A program made the translations under genes and the position numbers. The notes below the pieces were generated by a model that saw only the letters and a program-made list of their open reading frames with translations, had not been told where the DNA came from and searched no databases. Below, piece by piece: positions 1-9,887 of a stretch of 64,000 bases of DNA. The stretch's first letter is position 1. The number at the start of each line of letters is the position of its first letter. Origin of the DNA: Alphaproteobacteria bacterium (GTDB lineage Bacteria > Pseudomonadota > Gammaproteobacteria > JAGOUN01); the NCBI GenBank assembly GCA_021151585.1, contig JAGKWX010000001.1, positions 62,001-126,000 on the forward strand, written 5' to 3'.

Positions 1-1
1 T

Positions 2-1786
2 TTATTCAAACACGACGAAATTATAGATAGACTAAAAAAATATCCTATTTTTGACAAGTTTTCATTTCTTGCGTTAAAAAAACTTCTTGCGAAATCCGAG
101 ATTATTGAACCCCCTACCGGCACAATTTTATTCCAAATTCATGAACCTTCAGATTGTGTTTACTATGTTATTGATGGCTATATAGAATTATTTTCCTCGA
201 GTAATTGTAAGCATAAAATCGCTAGCGTTCGCAGCGGCAGCCTACTAGGCGAAACCAGCTTACTTGCCAATGAACCACATGGATTTACAGCACGTACAAA
301 CAAGCATTCACAACTGATTAAAATTAATAAATCGACATTTTTAAAGTTTTTTGAAGATGATCCTCATATCTTAATGCCATTAACACAAAATGTTGCGAAG
401 CGACTACGCAGATTGGTCATGGGTTTGGCATCAGAAAGTTATCCATTTAAAAATATTGTGCTATATAACACAGTAACATCGCTTACATTAGAGAATTTTA
501 AATCGCATTTTCACAGCGATGCTTTGCAGGATGGAACACATATTTATGACAAACAAAATTTTATAGAATCCGGGTTAGAGTTACTTCCCTTTTTATTACA
601 ATGTGAGAGCAAAACTGGCGTCAATATTTTTTTACTAGAGCCTAGTGATGATGCATGGCACAAAGGGGTTTTATTTCACGCAGAATATATTTACTTAGTC
701 ACTAATGAACATAATTGGAATAGCTTTACAACTGATTTTCTAGATAAGGAAAACCCCTGTCCTTGTGATGTTGTCATTTATCACGAAAAATCACCACCCT
801 ACAAAAATACAGACAAATTCCATGCACGTTATGCGTTTAAACGCCACCATCATTTTCACCATGAAAAATCATCATACCGACGTATTTATCGATACATGAC
901 CGGACAAGCGATTGGCTTAGTTATCAGCGCAGGCGGGTTTCGTGGTTATGCTCATTATGGTTTAATTAAAGCTCTACTTGAATCTAAAATTCCTATAGAT
1001 TGCATTGGTGGCTGCAGTTTTGGCGCAGCCATAGGCGCAGGCCTTGCTGAGAACTTTGAATGGGAAACTTTTAAAACCATATATGAGAAATCTATCGGAA
1101 AATTCAGGGAAAAAAGAAAATTCAATCTTAATTTTACACTACCGATAACCTCTTTATTAAGCGGCAAACTTCCAACCGAAGTTTTGAAAGAAGTCTATGG
1201 CGACCGACTCATTGAAGATATTCCTATCAATTTTTTCTGTGTTACAGGAAATTTATCAACAAGACAAAAAGAAATAAAAGTATCTGGTGAAGTTTGGCAA
1301 TGGTTGCGGGCAAGCATCTCTATTCCAGGAATTTTTCCACCCGTAGAAAAAGACGGAAAAATTTATGTTGACGGTGCCGTGTGCACATCGCTACCTGTAC
1401 CAGATATGCGCGCATTATTAAATGATGCGGGCAAAATCATTAGCTTTGATGTTCGCTCGCCGCTATTATTAAAAGATAAATATCAATATTCCTTCCCACC
1501 GATATTACAATTTAAAGAATTACTTGCTTATAAACTCGGTTTTTCAAAAAGAAAATATGTCTTACCCAATATGATGGATATTCTTTTGGAATCGTCTTCG
1601 ATAGAGCAGTATCTTTATGACAGTGAAGGATTAAAAAAAGCAGATATTGTCATCGCCGCGGATACATCATCGTTAAGTTTTTCTGATCCATCCATCGGTG
1701 ATCCACAAAGTTTAATTGCTTATACTTTCGCAAAAGAAAAGCTTAAAGAACACCACGAAATGTTTGCAAGATGGATTGATACTTAA
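2..1786 (+). CDS. Patatin-like phospholipase with N-terminal cyclic-nucleotide-type domain (5' end outside window)
   Basis: The reading frame is open from base 2, so the gene starts upstream of the window; the first ATG at 374 lies inside the protein and is not its start. The first 110 or so visible residues form a cNMP-binding fold (PTGTILFQIHEPSDCVYYV, then GSLLGETSLLANEPHG). A patatin domain follows in the C-terminal half: oxyanion motif SAGGFRG, nucleophile elbow GCSFG (GXSXG) and the Asp of the catalytic dyad in VDGAV. This architecture is that of the NTE/RssA family of serine lysophospholipases, which hydrolyse membrane lipids. Whether the cNMP domain still binds a nucleotide cannot be told from sequence. 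It is transcribed towards tRNA-Pro and has no obvious operon partner in the window. Confidence 0.9.
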   Translation, partial: LFKHDEIIDRLKKYPIFDKFSFLALKKLLAKSEIIEPPTGTILFQIHEPSDCVYYVIDGYIELFSSSNCKHKIASVRSGSLLGETSLLANEPHGFTARTNKHSQLIKINKSTFLKFFEDDPHILMPLTQNVAKRLRRLVMGLASESYPFKNIVLYNTVTSLTLENFKSHFHSDALQDGTHIYDKQNFIESGLELLPFLLQCESKTGVNIFLLEPSDDAWHKGVLFHAEYIYLVTNEHNWNSFTTDFLDKENPCPCDVVIYHEKSPPYKNTDKFHARYAFKRHHHFHHEKSSYRRIYRYMTGQAIGLVISAGGFRGYAHYGLIKALLESKIPIDCIGGCSFGAAIGAGLAENFEWETFKTIYEKSIGKFREKRKFNLNFTLPITSLLSGKLPTEVLKEVYGDRLIEDIPINFFCVTGNLSTRQKEIKVSGEVWQWLRASISIPGIFPPVEKDGKIYVDGAVCTSLPVPDMRALLNDAGKIISFDVRSPLLLKDKYQYSFPPILQFKELLAYKLGFSKRKYVLPNMMDILLESSSIEQYLYDSEGLKKADIVIAADTSSLSFSDPSIGDPQSLIAYTFAKEKLKEHHEMFARWIDT

Positions 1787-1929
1787 CGTTAACATCGCAG
1801 CGAATAGACTGAAGGTAGTGAAAGCACGTGCTTGTCTTTGAGATTGGAGAAAAATATCAAGAATATTGCCTAGATTCAATAGATTAAACTTATGCGCCAA
1901 GTTTTCACTGCCTAAACTAGGTTAAAAAT

Positions 1930-2002
1930 CGGGGTAGCCGGAATTGAACCGACGACCTCTTACACCCCATGCAAGCGCGCTACCAGACTGCGCTATACCC
2001 CG
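1930..2002 (-). tRNA. tRNA-Pro (anticodon GGG)
   Basis: The complement folds as a cloverleaf. The acceptor stem CGGGGTA pairs with TACCCCG, the D arm contains AGCGCAGTCTGGTAGCGC, the anticodon loop is ATGGGGT (anticodon GGG), and the T loop is TTCAATT. The discriminator A (1929) is followed directly by a run of T, so the 3' CCA is not encoded, unlike the other four tRNAs here. A well-formed promoter lies immediately upstream. Confidence 0.95.
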
Positions 2003-2010
2003 AGGTAATG

Positions 2011-2039
2011 ATAATAACGAATGGTAGTGATTGAGTCAA
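2011..2039 (-). promoter_or_regulatory. Sigma-70 promoter of tRNA-Pro
   Basis: On the minus strand, TTGACT (2034-2039) and TATTAT (2011-2016) are separated by 17 bp. The expected start is about 2004, just ahead of the mature tRNA 5' end at 2002. Confidence 0.75.
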
Positions 2040-2234
2040 TCTTGACATGCCCAACATCTCAAGCCATCAGTCGGATAGTAAATAACAAGACCTCGGCTGC
2101 AAAGTGGACGCAGAGTATCTGCTAAGTTAATCTTAGATTTAGTCATTAAAAACTAGCAATTAAACTTAAGCGGCTTAAGGCCAAGCCTGTTACATCATGT
2201 ATTGAAAGCTAGCATAGCTGTCAAATCAAACAAG

Positions 2235-2528
2235 TTAATTTTCAACTGCTTCAACCTGCGTTCTAAGCTTATGACCTGCATGAAAGGTAACAACGCGCCT
2301 AGCATCAACATTCTTTATTTCCATGGTTTTAGGATTACGGCCTGGGCGAGCATCTTTATCACGCAAATCGAAATTGCCAAGGCCAGCCAACTTCACGGGA
2401 TGGCCAGCCTCTAAACAACTTGAAATTGTCGAAAAAAAAGCCTCTACCAAATCTTTTGACTCACGCCTATTCATCCCTAGCTCTAAAAACAAACTATCTA
2501 CTAAATCCGCCTTAGTCAACGCCGACAT
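2235..2528 (-). CDS. ihfA: Integration host factor alpha subunit
   Basis: This 97-residue HU/IHF-family protein has the typical ALTKADLVDSLF start, the KLAGLGNFDLR strand and the RPGRNPKT beta-arm carrying the proline that intercalates into DNA. With IHF-beta it binds and sharply bends DNA in replication, recombination and transcription. It begins 1 bp after the pheT stop codon, the normal gammaproteobacterial end of the thrS-to-ihfA cluster, so it is probably cotranscribed with pheST. The length is normal. Confidence 0.96.
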   Translation of the reverse strand: MSALTKADLVDSLFLELGMNRRESKDLVEAFFSTISSCLEAGHPVKLAGLGNFDLRDKDARPGRNPKTMEIKNVDARRVVTFHAGHKLRTQVEAVEN

Positions 2529-2529
2529 A

Positions 2530-4983
2530 TCAATCCCTTAATTTCGCATCAAAGCTATTCTCTATTAAATCTATCACTTTTTTAATTAAGCTTGCAACAT
2601 CTTCATCGGTAAAAGTCTTAGAAAAATCTTGAAGGATTAAAGAAATCGCGACACTTTTTTGCCCTTCTGGAATACCTTTGCCCTGATAGACATCAAAAAT
2701 ATTTATTTTCTTAAGTCGTTCACGGTCAATATCTAGCACAAGATTAGAAATATCTTGGTACTGCACAGAACGTGGCATGATAAAAGATAAATCACGACGC
2801 ACTTCCGGAAATTTAGATAAAGAATGATATGTCTTTTTAACACTAGCTGACCTGAGCGCTTCGACATCTAACTCAAATACAACAGGTGCTATAGTTAAAT
2901 CTAACGCTTGAACTAAGCGCGGATGTAAGACACCCAGTTCACCTATGATTTTTTGCTGAGACACAATTTTTGCGGATTGCGTTGGATGTAAAACGGACGA
3001 CATAGTCGGCAAAAATGCAACATCGAACAAATTATTTTCTGCCAACAGAGCTTCAACATCATTTTTGACATCAAAAAAACTCACTAGGGTTTTATCGTTA
3101 GTCCATGCTTCGGGCAATACAGCACCGTAGCTCAAACCAGCAATTTTTTTAGGCTGTTGGTTATTCGCATGAAAACACAGACCAACCTCAAATAAACGCA
3201 CGCGTGTTTGTTGTCGATGTAAATTATACATCAATGTAGAAAGCAAGCCTGTCCACAAGCTAGTACGCATAACCCCCATTTCTTGTGAAATAGGATTAAG
3301 CAACTTTATGAGTTGAGCGTCTGGAAAAAGTTGTAAGTGCAATTTTTCATCCACAAAACTATAGCTAATAATTTCATCATAACCACGGATTTTTAATAAT
3401 AATCTTTCGCTATCCACATTGGTCGATGTCAAATTTGTTTGAGATGATAGCACGGCTGTTGGCGCTACCTCGACTACGGCATCACAGCCATGCATACGAA
3501 ATACTTCTTCTATTAAGTCTTCTTCTATCGCTATATCAAAACGATAGCTTGGCGGCGTAACAACCAGACCTTCTGCACTGTCTTCAAAAATAAAATTCAA
3601 TGCGCTAAAATATTTTTTAATTTGCGCTGGCTCGACTTGAATGCCAAGCGTTTTTTCAAGCCTATGATAACGCAACACCAGCTTGTTTATTGTCGGCACT
3701 ACTGTCGCATCACTCGCAGATAAATTGATCATACCAGGCTGCACTTGCTGCTTACTAAAAATAGAGATGACAGGCGCTACAACATGGCCGCCAGCAATTT
3801 CTATAATCTTGGTCACCGCATGGCTTAGCGCATATTCAGGAAGCGCAGGATCAACCCCCCTCTCAAATCTGTACGATGAATCTGAGCTTAAATTAAATTT
3901 TCGAGCTGTACGAGCAATATGCTGAGGTAAAAAATGCGCGCACTCAAGATAAATCTCTGTTGTCATCTCCGAAACCGCGGCCCGCTTGCCACCCATAATT
4001 CCAGCAATCGCAATGGGACCAGCATCATCAGCAATCACAATGGTTTTTTCATCAAGAACCACAGTTGCATCATTTAATAATTCTATGGCTTCTTTATTTC
4101 TTGCGAAACGAACGGTAATGTTACCTTCGATTTTTTGCGCATCAAATGCATGTAATGGTTGACCACATTCAAACATGACATAATTAGTAACGTCAACTGG
4201 AACATTAATACTACGCACACCACTGCGACGCAGGCGCTCCTTCATCCATACTGGAGTCACTGCGGATGGGTTGAGATTGGTGATTTTTTGAATTAAATAA
4301 ATTGGGCAACTATCGACGACGTTGCTAGTGCCAACATAGAGGCTAGCGGTTGATCGCTCAGTTTGATCTGCATTATGGCAACCACGGGGGGTTGCCCCTA
4401 TATTGGTTGTCGCCATATTTTCGATCAACAATCTTCCACCCTCAATCGCTGCAACCTCGCGCGCTATACCTAATACGCTCGCGCAATCGCCACGATTTGG
4501 CGTAATACTAATATCCAAGACCTTATCATCTAAATCTAAATATTGACTCAATCCTAGGCCAACAGGGGCATCAGATGGTAATTCCATAATACCTTCTGAT
4601 TTATCACTCAAACCTAATTCAGAAACAGAACACAGCATTCCAAATGACTCAACATCACGAATCTTTGATTTTTTTATGACAACGCCCGGTAAGACAGCAC
4701 CAATTTGCGCGAGCGCCACTTTTATGCCAGCACGTGCATTCGGCGCACCGCAAACAATCGTTAATATATTGCTTCCGTTATTAACCTGGCAAACACGCAA
4801 TCGATCAGCATTCGGATGTTTTTCAGTCGCAATAATTTCTGCAACAACAATATTATCTAATGTGGCTGCAACAGGTGCAATCTCTTCTACTTCTAATCCT
4901 CGTAATGTTAAAATCTCAGCGATTTCTTCAATCGGCTTATTAATTTCAACAAATGAACGTAACCATTTTTCACTGATTTTCAT
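2530..4983 (-). CDS. pheT: Phenylalanine--tRNA ligase beta subunit
   Basis: This 817-residue beta chain of the alpha2-beta2 PheRS opens with [12 protein letters not shown]. It has an EMAP/OB-type tRNA-binding domain in the first 150 residues, B3/B4 editing domains in the middle, B5 (near RYHRLEKTLG) and a C-terminal FDX anticodon-binding domain (SKFPEVRRDLSFI). The beta chain edits mischarged Tyr-tRNA(Phe) and binds the anticodon. Its start codon overlaps the pheS stop by one base (TAATG), indicating translational coupling. The length is normal. Confidence 0.97.
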   Translation of the reverse strand: MKISEKWLRSFVEINKPIEEIAEILTLRGLEVEEIAPVAATLDNIVVAEIIATEKHPNADRLRVCQVNNGSNILTIVCGAPNARAGIKVALAQIGAVLPGVVIKKSKIRDVESFGMLCSVSELGLSDKSEGIMELPSDAPVGLGLSQYLDLDDKVLDISITPNRGDCASVLGIAREVAAIEGGRLLIENMATTNIGATPRGCHNADQTERSTASLYVGTSNVVDSCPIYLIQKITNLNPSAVTPVWMKERLRRSGVRSINVPVDVTNYVMFECGQPLHAFDAQKIEGNITVRFARNKEAIELLNDATVVLDEKTIVIADDAGPIAIAGIMGGKRAAVSEMTTEIYLECAHFLPQHIARTARKFNLSSDSSYRFERGVDPALPEYALSHAVTKIIEIAGGHVVAPVISIFSKQQVQPGMINLSASDATVVPTINKLVLRYHRLEKTLGIQVEPAQIKKYFSALNFIFEDSAEGLVVTPPSYRFDIAIEEDLIEEVFRMHGCDAVVEVAPTAVLSSQTNLTSTNVDSERLLLKIRGYDEIISYSFVDEKLHLQLFPDAQLIKLLNPISQEMGVMRTSLWTGLLSTLMYNLHRQQTRVRLFEVGLCFHANNQQPKKIAGLSYGAVLPEAWTNDKTLVSFFDVKNDVEALLAENNLFDVAFLPTMSSVLHPTQSAKIVSQQKIIGELGVLHPRLVQALDLTIAPVVFELDVEALRSASVKKTYHSLSKFPEVRRDLSFIMPRSVQYQDISNLVLDIDRERLKKINIFDVYQGKGIPEGQKSVAISLILQDFSKTFTDEDVASLIKKVIDLIENSFDAKLRD

Positions 4984-5999
4984 TAAAACTGCTCCAAGAA
5001 ACGCATATCGTTCTCAAAAAATGCGCGCAAATCGTTAACGCCATAGTACAACATCGTCAAACGATCATAACCGAATCCAAACGCAAAACCTCGATATTCT
5101 TCTGGATCAATATTGACAGCTTTTAACACATTCGGATGTACCATGCCGCAACCGACTACTTCCAGCCAACCCGTTCCACTACACACTCGGCAACCTTTAC
5201 CATCACAGTGCGTACATTGCATATCAAGCTCTGCAGATGGCTCTGTAAAAGGGAAATATGACGAACGAAAACGAACCGGAATATCTCGCTCAAAAAATGC
5301 GCTTAAGAATTCACGCATGATGTACTTCAAATTGGCAAAGCTGACATCTTTATCAACATACAAACCTTCTACTTGATGAAACATCGGCGTATGCGTTATG
5401 TCAAAATCACGACGATACACTCGACCGGGCGCAATGATGCGTAATGGCGGCTGATGATTTTCCATGGTACGAATTTGCACCGGGGACATATGTGTGCGTA
5501 ATAAGCTATTGTTATCACAATAAAATGTATCTTGCATCGCGCGCGCAGGATGATTGTCTGGAATATTGAGAGCTGCAAAATTATGATAATCGTCTTCAAT
5601 TTCCGGGCCTTCAACCACAGCGAATCCTAACATAGTAAAAATCGCTTCAATGCGCTGACGTGTTATCGCAATAGGATGCAAATGGCCGTGCACTTGACCA
5701 CGTCCTGGCAAAGTTATATCCAGTGCATCATTGGCTAATTTTTTTTCTATTTCTGCCGCCTGCAAAATCTGCAAACGTGCGTCAACTAGATGTTGAATGG
5801 TATCTTTTAATTGATTTAAAACCTGACCAATACGTGGACGGTCTTCGACTGGAGCTTGGCTAATACTTTTACCCAATTCAGTAATTGGACTTTTTTTTCC
5901 AAGATAATGAATACGATATTCATCGAGTTTGCCAAGATCTTGGGTATTATTAATTTCTTCTGTTGCTTGCGCTAGGAGCGCCTGGATATTGTTGAGCAT
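4983..5999 (-). CDS. pheS: Phenylalanine--tRNA ligase alpha subunit
   Basis: This 338-residue catalytic subunit has an N-terminal coiled coil (residues 1-90) and class II motifs including [26 protein letters not shown] and [11 protein letters not shown]. It charges tRNA(Phe) together with PheT. The ATG at 5999 is preceded by AGGAC at suitable spacing. A GC-rich palindromic element sits between its start and rplT, so pheST may be partly uncoupled from the ribosomal protein genes upstream. Confidence 0.97.
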   Translation of the reverse strand: MLNNIQALLAQATEEINNTQDLGKLDEYRIHYLGKKSPITELGKSISQAPVEDRPRIGQVLNQLKDTIQHLVDARLQILQAAEIEKKLANDALDITLPGRGQVHGHLHPIAITRQRIEAIFTMLGFAVVEGPEIEDDYHNFAALNIPDNHPARAMQDTFYCDNNSLLRTHMSPVQIRTMENHQPPLRIIAPGRVYRRDFDITHTPMFHQVEGLYVDKDVSFANLKYIMREFLSAFFERDIPVRFRSSYFPFTEPSAELDMQCTHCDGKGCRVCSGTGWLEVVGCGMVHPNVLKAVNIDPEEYRGFAFGFGYDRLTMLYYGVNDLRAFFENDMRFLEQF

Positions 6000-6040
6000 G
6001 GTTTTGTCCTAACTTACACCAATACAAGTTACGACTGAAG

Positions 6041-6135
6041 CCCTCTCCCTCTGGGAGAGGGAGAGGGGTGAGAGAGCATAATAACCAACACCCTCATCTG
6101 ACCTGCCGGCCACCTTCTCCCCTCGAGGGGAGGAG
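6041..6135. repeat. GC-rich REP/MITE-like palindromic element
   Basis: Two GC-rich inverted repeats lie in an otherwise AT-rich gap. In the first, CCCTCTCCC (6041-6049) pairs perfectly with GGGAGAGGG (6053-6061). In the second, CTCCCCTCGAGGGGAG (6117-6132) is a perfect 16-bp palindrome. Between them is a CACCCTCATCTGACC-type stretch like the extragenic palindromic repeats dispersed in many proteobacterial genomes. Only one copy was noticed in this window. It could also act as a terminator or a processing site between rplT and pheS. Confidence 0.6.
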
Positions 6136-6193
6136 GATCTTCGTCGTTATTCTCACAGTATAATCCTACGTTTATTCGTAAGATTGACGAACT

Positions 6194-6553
6194 TTACCCC
6201 GCCAACGCTACTTTAACTTGATCACAAATTAATTTGAACGCTGCTGCATCATGGACAGCCATATCAGCTAATACTTTTCTATCAATATCAATATTCGCTT
6301 TTTTCAAGCCTAAAATAAATTGACTGTAAGTAATTTCATTTTGACGCGCTGCAGCGTTAATACGAATAATCCACAATGCACGAAATTGACGTTTACGTTG
6401 TTTACGATCGCGATATGCATATTGACCTGCTTTAGCGACAGCTTGCACCGCGACTCTATAAGTACGGCTACGGGCACCATAATAACCTTTTGCTAACTTT
6501 AATACTTTTTTATGACGGGCTTTCGCTTGTACGCCACGTTTTACTCTTGCCAT
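6194..6553 (-). CDS. rplT: 50S ribosomal protein L20
   Basis: This 119-residue basic protein starts [18 protein letters not shown] and contains the RSRTYRVA and [15 protein letters not shown] segments of L20. It binds 23S rRNA early in assembly. In E. coli it also represses its own operon by binding the rpmI leader; no such site was checked here. The ATG is preceded by GGGGAATATAA. It follows rpmI by 11 bp. Confidence 0.98.
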   Translation of the reverse strand: MARVKRGVQAKARHKKVLKLAKGYYGARSRTYRVAVQAVAKAGQYAYRDRKQRKRQFRALWIIRINAAARQNEITYSQFILGLKKANIDIDRKVLADMAVHDAAAFKLICDQVKVALAG

Positions 6554-6564
6554 TTATATTCCCC

Positions 6565-6759
6565 TTATTTCAAACAAAACATGCGTTGTAATGAAAGCTC
6601 GTCGCATTTCTTCACTAACTGGTTTGCTCTCAAATGCATTTTACGCTTTTGAGATTTTTTTGTGAGAATATGGTTTCGATTGGCACGCTTAAACCTAAAA
6701 CCGCCGGCTGTTTTTATGAAGCGCTTTGCAGCACCTCTTTTAGTTTTCATTTTTGACAT
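6565..6759 (-). CDS. rpmI: 50S ribosomal protein L35
   Basis: This is a 64-residue protein when started at the ATG at 6759 ([14 protein letters not shown]), which matches the family's usual length and N-terminus. A TTG three codons upstream is less likely. The [10 protein letters not shown] and [15 protein letters not shown] motifs identify L35. It sits between infC and rplT in the conserved order, 48 bp after infC. Confidence 0.96.
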   Translation of the reverse strand: MSKMKTKRGAAKRFIKTAGGFRFKRANRNHILTKKSQKRKMHLRANQLVKKCDELSLQRMFCLK

Positions 6760-6807
6760 AGTTTTCAACTCGCATTTTTATGATAGTTTGCAATTATTAG
6801 CTAATAA

Positions 6808-7353
6808 TTACGCTTGTTTTTGTACACCTTTGCCAGGCGCGGCAACCATTATCAATTGTTTTCCTTCCATTTTAGGTTTTTGCTCAATTAAAGCATGGCC
6901 TTCAATGTCTTTTTCCAATCGCAATAGCATTTCCATGCCCAATTCCTGATGCGCCATCTCACGACCACGAAAACGGATAGTGATCTTGACTTTGTCACCT
7001 TGTTCCACGAAGCGAAGCAGGTTGCGAAGCTTTACCTGATAATCAGCTTCTTCTGTCCCTGGACGGAATTTAAGTTCCTTGACTTGCATCTGTCTTTGTT
7101 TTTTCTTTGCATCACCAGTTTTCTTCTTCTGTTGATACAAAAACTTTCCATAATCCATTAACCGACATACTGGAGGTTCGGCATTAGGTTGTAATTCAAC
7201 AAGATCAACGCCCTGTTCGCGTGCAGCAAACAATGCCTCTTTGACAGAAACAACACCAAGTTGTTCACCCTCTTGGCCAATTAAACGCACCTGAGGTGTT
7301 TTAATTTCGTGATTTAAACGATGCTTCTGCTCTTTTTTTACGACCGTAGTAAT
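6808..7353 (-). CDS. infC: Translation initiation factor IF-3, starting at an ATT codon
   Basis: The factor prevents premature subunit joining and checks start codons on the 30S subunit. The core ([25 protein letters not shown], split over two helices, and [15 protein letters not shown]) is unmistakable. Starting at the GTG at 7290 would cut off the N-terminal strand. The frame continues upstream to an ATT at 7351-7353, preceded by AGGAGAG at 8-nt spacing, giving [20 protein letters not shown] before [10 protein letters not shown] and a full length of 181 residues. An AUU start is the classic feature of E. coli infC and is the basis of IF3 autoregulation, because IF3 discriminates against its own start codon. 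Confidence 0.95.
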   Translation of the reverse strand: MTTVVKKEQKHRLNHEIKTPQVRLIGQEGEQLGVVSVKEALFAAREQGVDLVELQPNAEPPVCRLMDYGKFLYQQKKKTGDAKKKQRQMQVKELKFRPGTEEADYQVKLRNLLRFVEQGDKVKITIRFRGREMAHQELGMEMLLRLEKDIEGHALIEQKPKMEGKQLIMVAAPGKGVQKQA

Positions 7354-7383
7354 GGCTTACTCTCCTACTGTTATTAACTCAAT

Positions 7384-7410
7384 AAAAAACACCACTCGCA
7401 AAAACGAGTG
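7384..7410 (-). terminator. Rho-independent terminator downstream of thrS
   Basis: On the minus strand CACTCG-(TTTTTG)-CGAGTG (7393-7410) forms a 6-bp stem, followed by GTGTTTTTTATT. It lies about 180 bases past the thrS stop and 30 bases before the infC Shine-Dalgarno, and probably ends thrS transcripts. Confidence 0.6.
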
Positions 7411-7417
7411 ATTTTCG

Positions 7418-7446
7418 ATTTTATAACCAATTTAGTCATTTCTCAA
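7418..7446 (-). promoter_or_regulatory. infC: Predicted sigma-70 promoter of infC
   Basis: On the minus strand TTGAGA (7441-7446) and TAAAAT (7418-7423) are spaced by 17 bp, each one mismatch from consensus. The expected transcription start is near 7411, at the outer base of the terminator hairpin, so the infC mRNA would begin with that hairpin. Confidence 0.55.
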
Positions 7447-7593
7447 GGTGTTTTACGTTATTTACCATGTTTTAACCTGGATTCTGTCGTTAGCATCAGG
7501 GGCACAGGAGACAAGAGACTTATCTATTGTCAAAATAACACGCTCTTCCGTCGATTCCTGCGCCTTGCAGGCGCCTATTCTCCTTGTTTACAC

Positions 7594-9507
7594 CTAGATT
7601 TTGCTTTGTATCTCTTGCTGAATTTTTAATAAAAAATCCTCAAACGTCATCTCACCCATATCCTGGCCATCACGCAAGCGCACCGAAACAGTCAAGCGCT
7701 CGAGTTCTTTATCACCAATCACGATTAAATACGGTACGCGCGCAAGGGTATGTTCGCGAATTTTGTATCCAACCTTCTCATTGCGCACATCGGTTTGGCA
7801 ACGAATACCCGCGTCTTGTAATTTTTTCGCTAAGTCCTGACAATAACTCGCTTGCTTATCGGTAATATTCATCAACACCACCTGCACGGGCGATAACCAC
7901 AGTGGAAACTTACCCGCATAATGCTCTACCAAAATACCGAAAAAGCGTTCCATAGAGCCACAAATCGCACGATGCAACATCACGGGAATACGTTTTTCGC
8001 CATTTTCAGCGGTATATTCCGCACCCAAACGCGTCGGCATAGAAAAATCTAACTGAATTGAACCAGTAGTCCATTTACGCCCTAAACAATCTTCTAAAAT
8101 AAATTCAATTTTAGGCCCATAAAAAGCGCCCTCGCCAGGCATTAATTGCCATTCCAAACCGCTGTGATTTAAAACTTCTGCTAATGCACGCTCTGCTTTA
8201 TCCCAAGTTTCCTCTGAACCAACTCGTTTTTCAGGGCGCGTAGACAGCTTAACTGAAATATTTTTTTCTAAGCCAAAAGCGGTATACGTTTCAAACAACA
8301 TCTTGATAAACGCTTGCGCTTCTGAGCCAATTTGTTCTTCCATACAAAAAATATGCGCATCATCTTGAGTAAAGCTGCGCGTACGAAATAATCCATGCAA
8401 TGCGCCAGACGCTTCATTTCGGTGACAACAACCAAATTCTGCTAAACGAATCGGCAATTCACGATAACTTCTCACGCCTTGATTAAAAATTTGTACATGG
8501 CATGGGCAATTCATTGGCTTGATTGCATAATGCTTATCTTCTGTTTTAAGATAAAACATATCTTCGCCAAATTTTTCCCAATGCCCTGACTTTTCCCACA
8601 ATACACGATCAACTACTTGTGGAGTTTTTACTTCTTGATAACCATGTTTTTTAAATTGACCGCGCATAAATTGCTCAAGCACTTGATAAATTGTCCAACC
8701 ATTAGGATGCCAAAAAATCATGCCCGGCGCTTCTTCCTGTATATGAAACAAGTCAAGCTGCTTTGCTATCTTACGATGATCGCGCTTTTCCGCCTCTTCA
8801 AGTCGCGTTAAATACGATTGTAATTGTTTCGCATCCGGCCAAGCGGTGCCATAAATACGTTGCAACATTTCATTATTGGAATCACCACGCCAATAAGCAC
8901 CAGCTAATTTCATTAATTTAAAATGTTGTAAAAAACTAGTATTGGGCAAATGCGGACCACGACATAAATCTTTAAAATCACCTTGTTGATAACAAGTAAT
9001 CGTTTCGCTGGCTGGCAGGCTAGTGATAATGTCAACTTTATAGTCCTCGCCAATATTTTTAAAATACTCAGTGGCTTGTTCGCGGGATACTTCTTGCCGC
9101 TGAATAGCCAAATTCTCTTTTGCGATTTTGTGCATCTCATGCTCAATCGCCAGCAAATCATCAGGGGCAAATGAACGATCCTGAAAAGAAAAATCATAAA
9201 AGAAGCCATCCTCAATCACCGGGCCAATAGTTACTTGAGCAGAAGGAAACAAACGCTTCACCGCGTGCGCCATCAAGTGCGCACAAGAATGACGTAACAC
9301 CTCAAGGCCTTCAGCGTCTTTTAATGTGATAATAGACACCGTGGCATCTTGATTGAGAATATAACTGGTGTCTACTAGATGCCCATTTACTTTGCCAGCA
9401 ACAGCTGCCTTAGCTAAACCAGCGCCTATCGATTGCGCAAATTCATAAACCGACACAGATGCCTCAAAAGAACGCTGACTGCCATCAGGCAGGGTTATAA
9501 CGAACAT
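7594..9507 (-). CDS. thrS: Threonine--tRNA ligase
   Basis: This 637-residue class II synthetase carries all the family domains: TGS (1-60), the editing domain with HSCAHLMAH and DLCRGPHLP, the catalytic core ([33 protein letters not shown]) and a C-terminal anticodon-binding domain. The zinc ligands and editing residues are present. The ATG is preceded by TTGGAGAATAATA. It is the first gene of the thrS-infC-rpmI-rplT-pheST-ihfA cluster, although a terminator and a new promoter seem to separate it from infC. Confidence 0.98.
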   Translation of the reverse strand: MFVITLPDGSQRSFEASVSVYEFAQSIGAGLAKAAVAGKVNGHLVDTSYILNQDATVSIITLKDAEGLEVLRHSCAHLMAHAVKRLFPSAQVTIGPVIEDGFFYDFSFQDRSFAPDDLLAIEHEMHKIAKENLAIQRQEVSREQATEYFKNIGEDYKVDIITSLPASETITCYQQGDFKDLCRGPHLPNTSFLQHFKLMKLAGAYWRGDSNNEMLQRIYGTAWPDAKQLQSYLTRLEEAEKRDHRKIAKQLDLFHIQEEAPGMIFWHPNGWTIYQVLEQFMRGQFKKHGYQEVKTPQVVDRVLWEKSGHWEKFGEDMFYLKTEDKHYAIKPMNCPCHVQIFNQGVRSYRELPIRLAEFGCCHRNEASGALHGLFRTRSFTQDDAHIFCMEEQIGSEAQAFIKMLFETYTAFGLEKNISVKLSTRPEKRVGSEETWDKAERALAEVLNHSGLEWQLMPGEGAFYGPKIEFILEDCLGRKWTTGSIQLDFSMPTRLGAEYTAENGEKRIPVMLHRAICGSMERFFGILVEHYAGKFPLWLSPVQVVLMNITDKQASYCQDLAKKLQDAGIRCQTDVRNEKVGYKIREHTLARVPYLIVIGDKELERLTVSVRLRDGQDMGEMTFEDFLLKIQQEIQSKI

Positions 9508-9887
9508 TATTATTCTCCAATCCTTCTATGACTGCTACGTCACAGATAAAAAAACAATATATTTAAAAATGAAATCCTAGCATAGATAGATTAATTAACA
9601 AAACGATAACTTGATCCTAAATTCCGCCATTAACCTAAATTCGTATATGGTCCCTTCCGGTTTGTAAAGAGTTTCGTTTCAAGTAACAAGACAGAATAAG
9701 TTGCCGCCACTAAAATTACCGACAACTTTTTTTCGTTTTAGGGATGAAAATTTAATTAAATTTGAGGTACAATTTAACAGAATGAAATTCTTACTAATTT
9801 TCATTTTAAGCAACTGAATTATATAGTATTTAATGGGATTTCGCTTCTTCTTTTATGAAATATTCAGGTTAATGAAACAGTATTTTT
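9508..9887. other. Intergenic region between divergent thrS and the acidic orphan gene
   Basis: This 380-bp stretch is very AT-rich and has no convincing reading frame. It holds a likely thrS promoter on the minus strand. It also holds an imperfect inverted repeat (AATGAAATT at 9781, AATTTTCATT near 9796) followed by TTTT on the plus strand, which may be a weak hairpin upstream of the 9888 gene. No repeat or RNA gene was recognised. Confidence 0.5.
9574..9601 (-). promoter_or_regulatory. thrS: Possible thrS promoter
   Basis: On the minus strand TTGTTA (9596-9601) and TAGGAT (9574-9579) are separated by 16 bp, about 70 bases upstream of the thrS start codon. This is a consensus match only. 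Confidence 0.4.

Noticed and set aside
6662..7161. Plus-strand open frames opposite rpmI and infC
   Set aside because: They are antisense shadows of well-conserved ribosomal and initiation-factor genes, without recognisable motifs.
9615..9635. Sequence TAAATTCCGCC(A/G)TTAAC shared with about 38170
   Set aside because: A 17-base near match between two AT-rich gaps is expected by chance several times in 64 kb.
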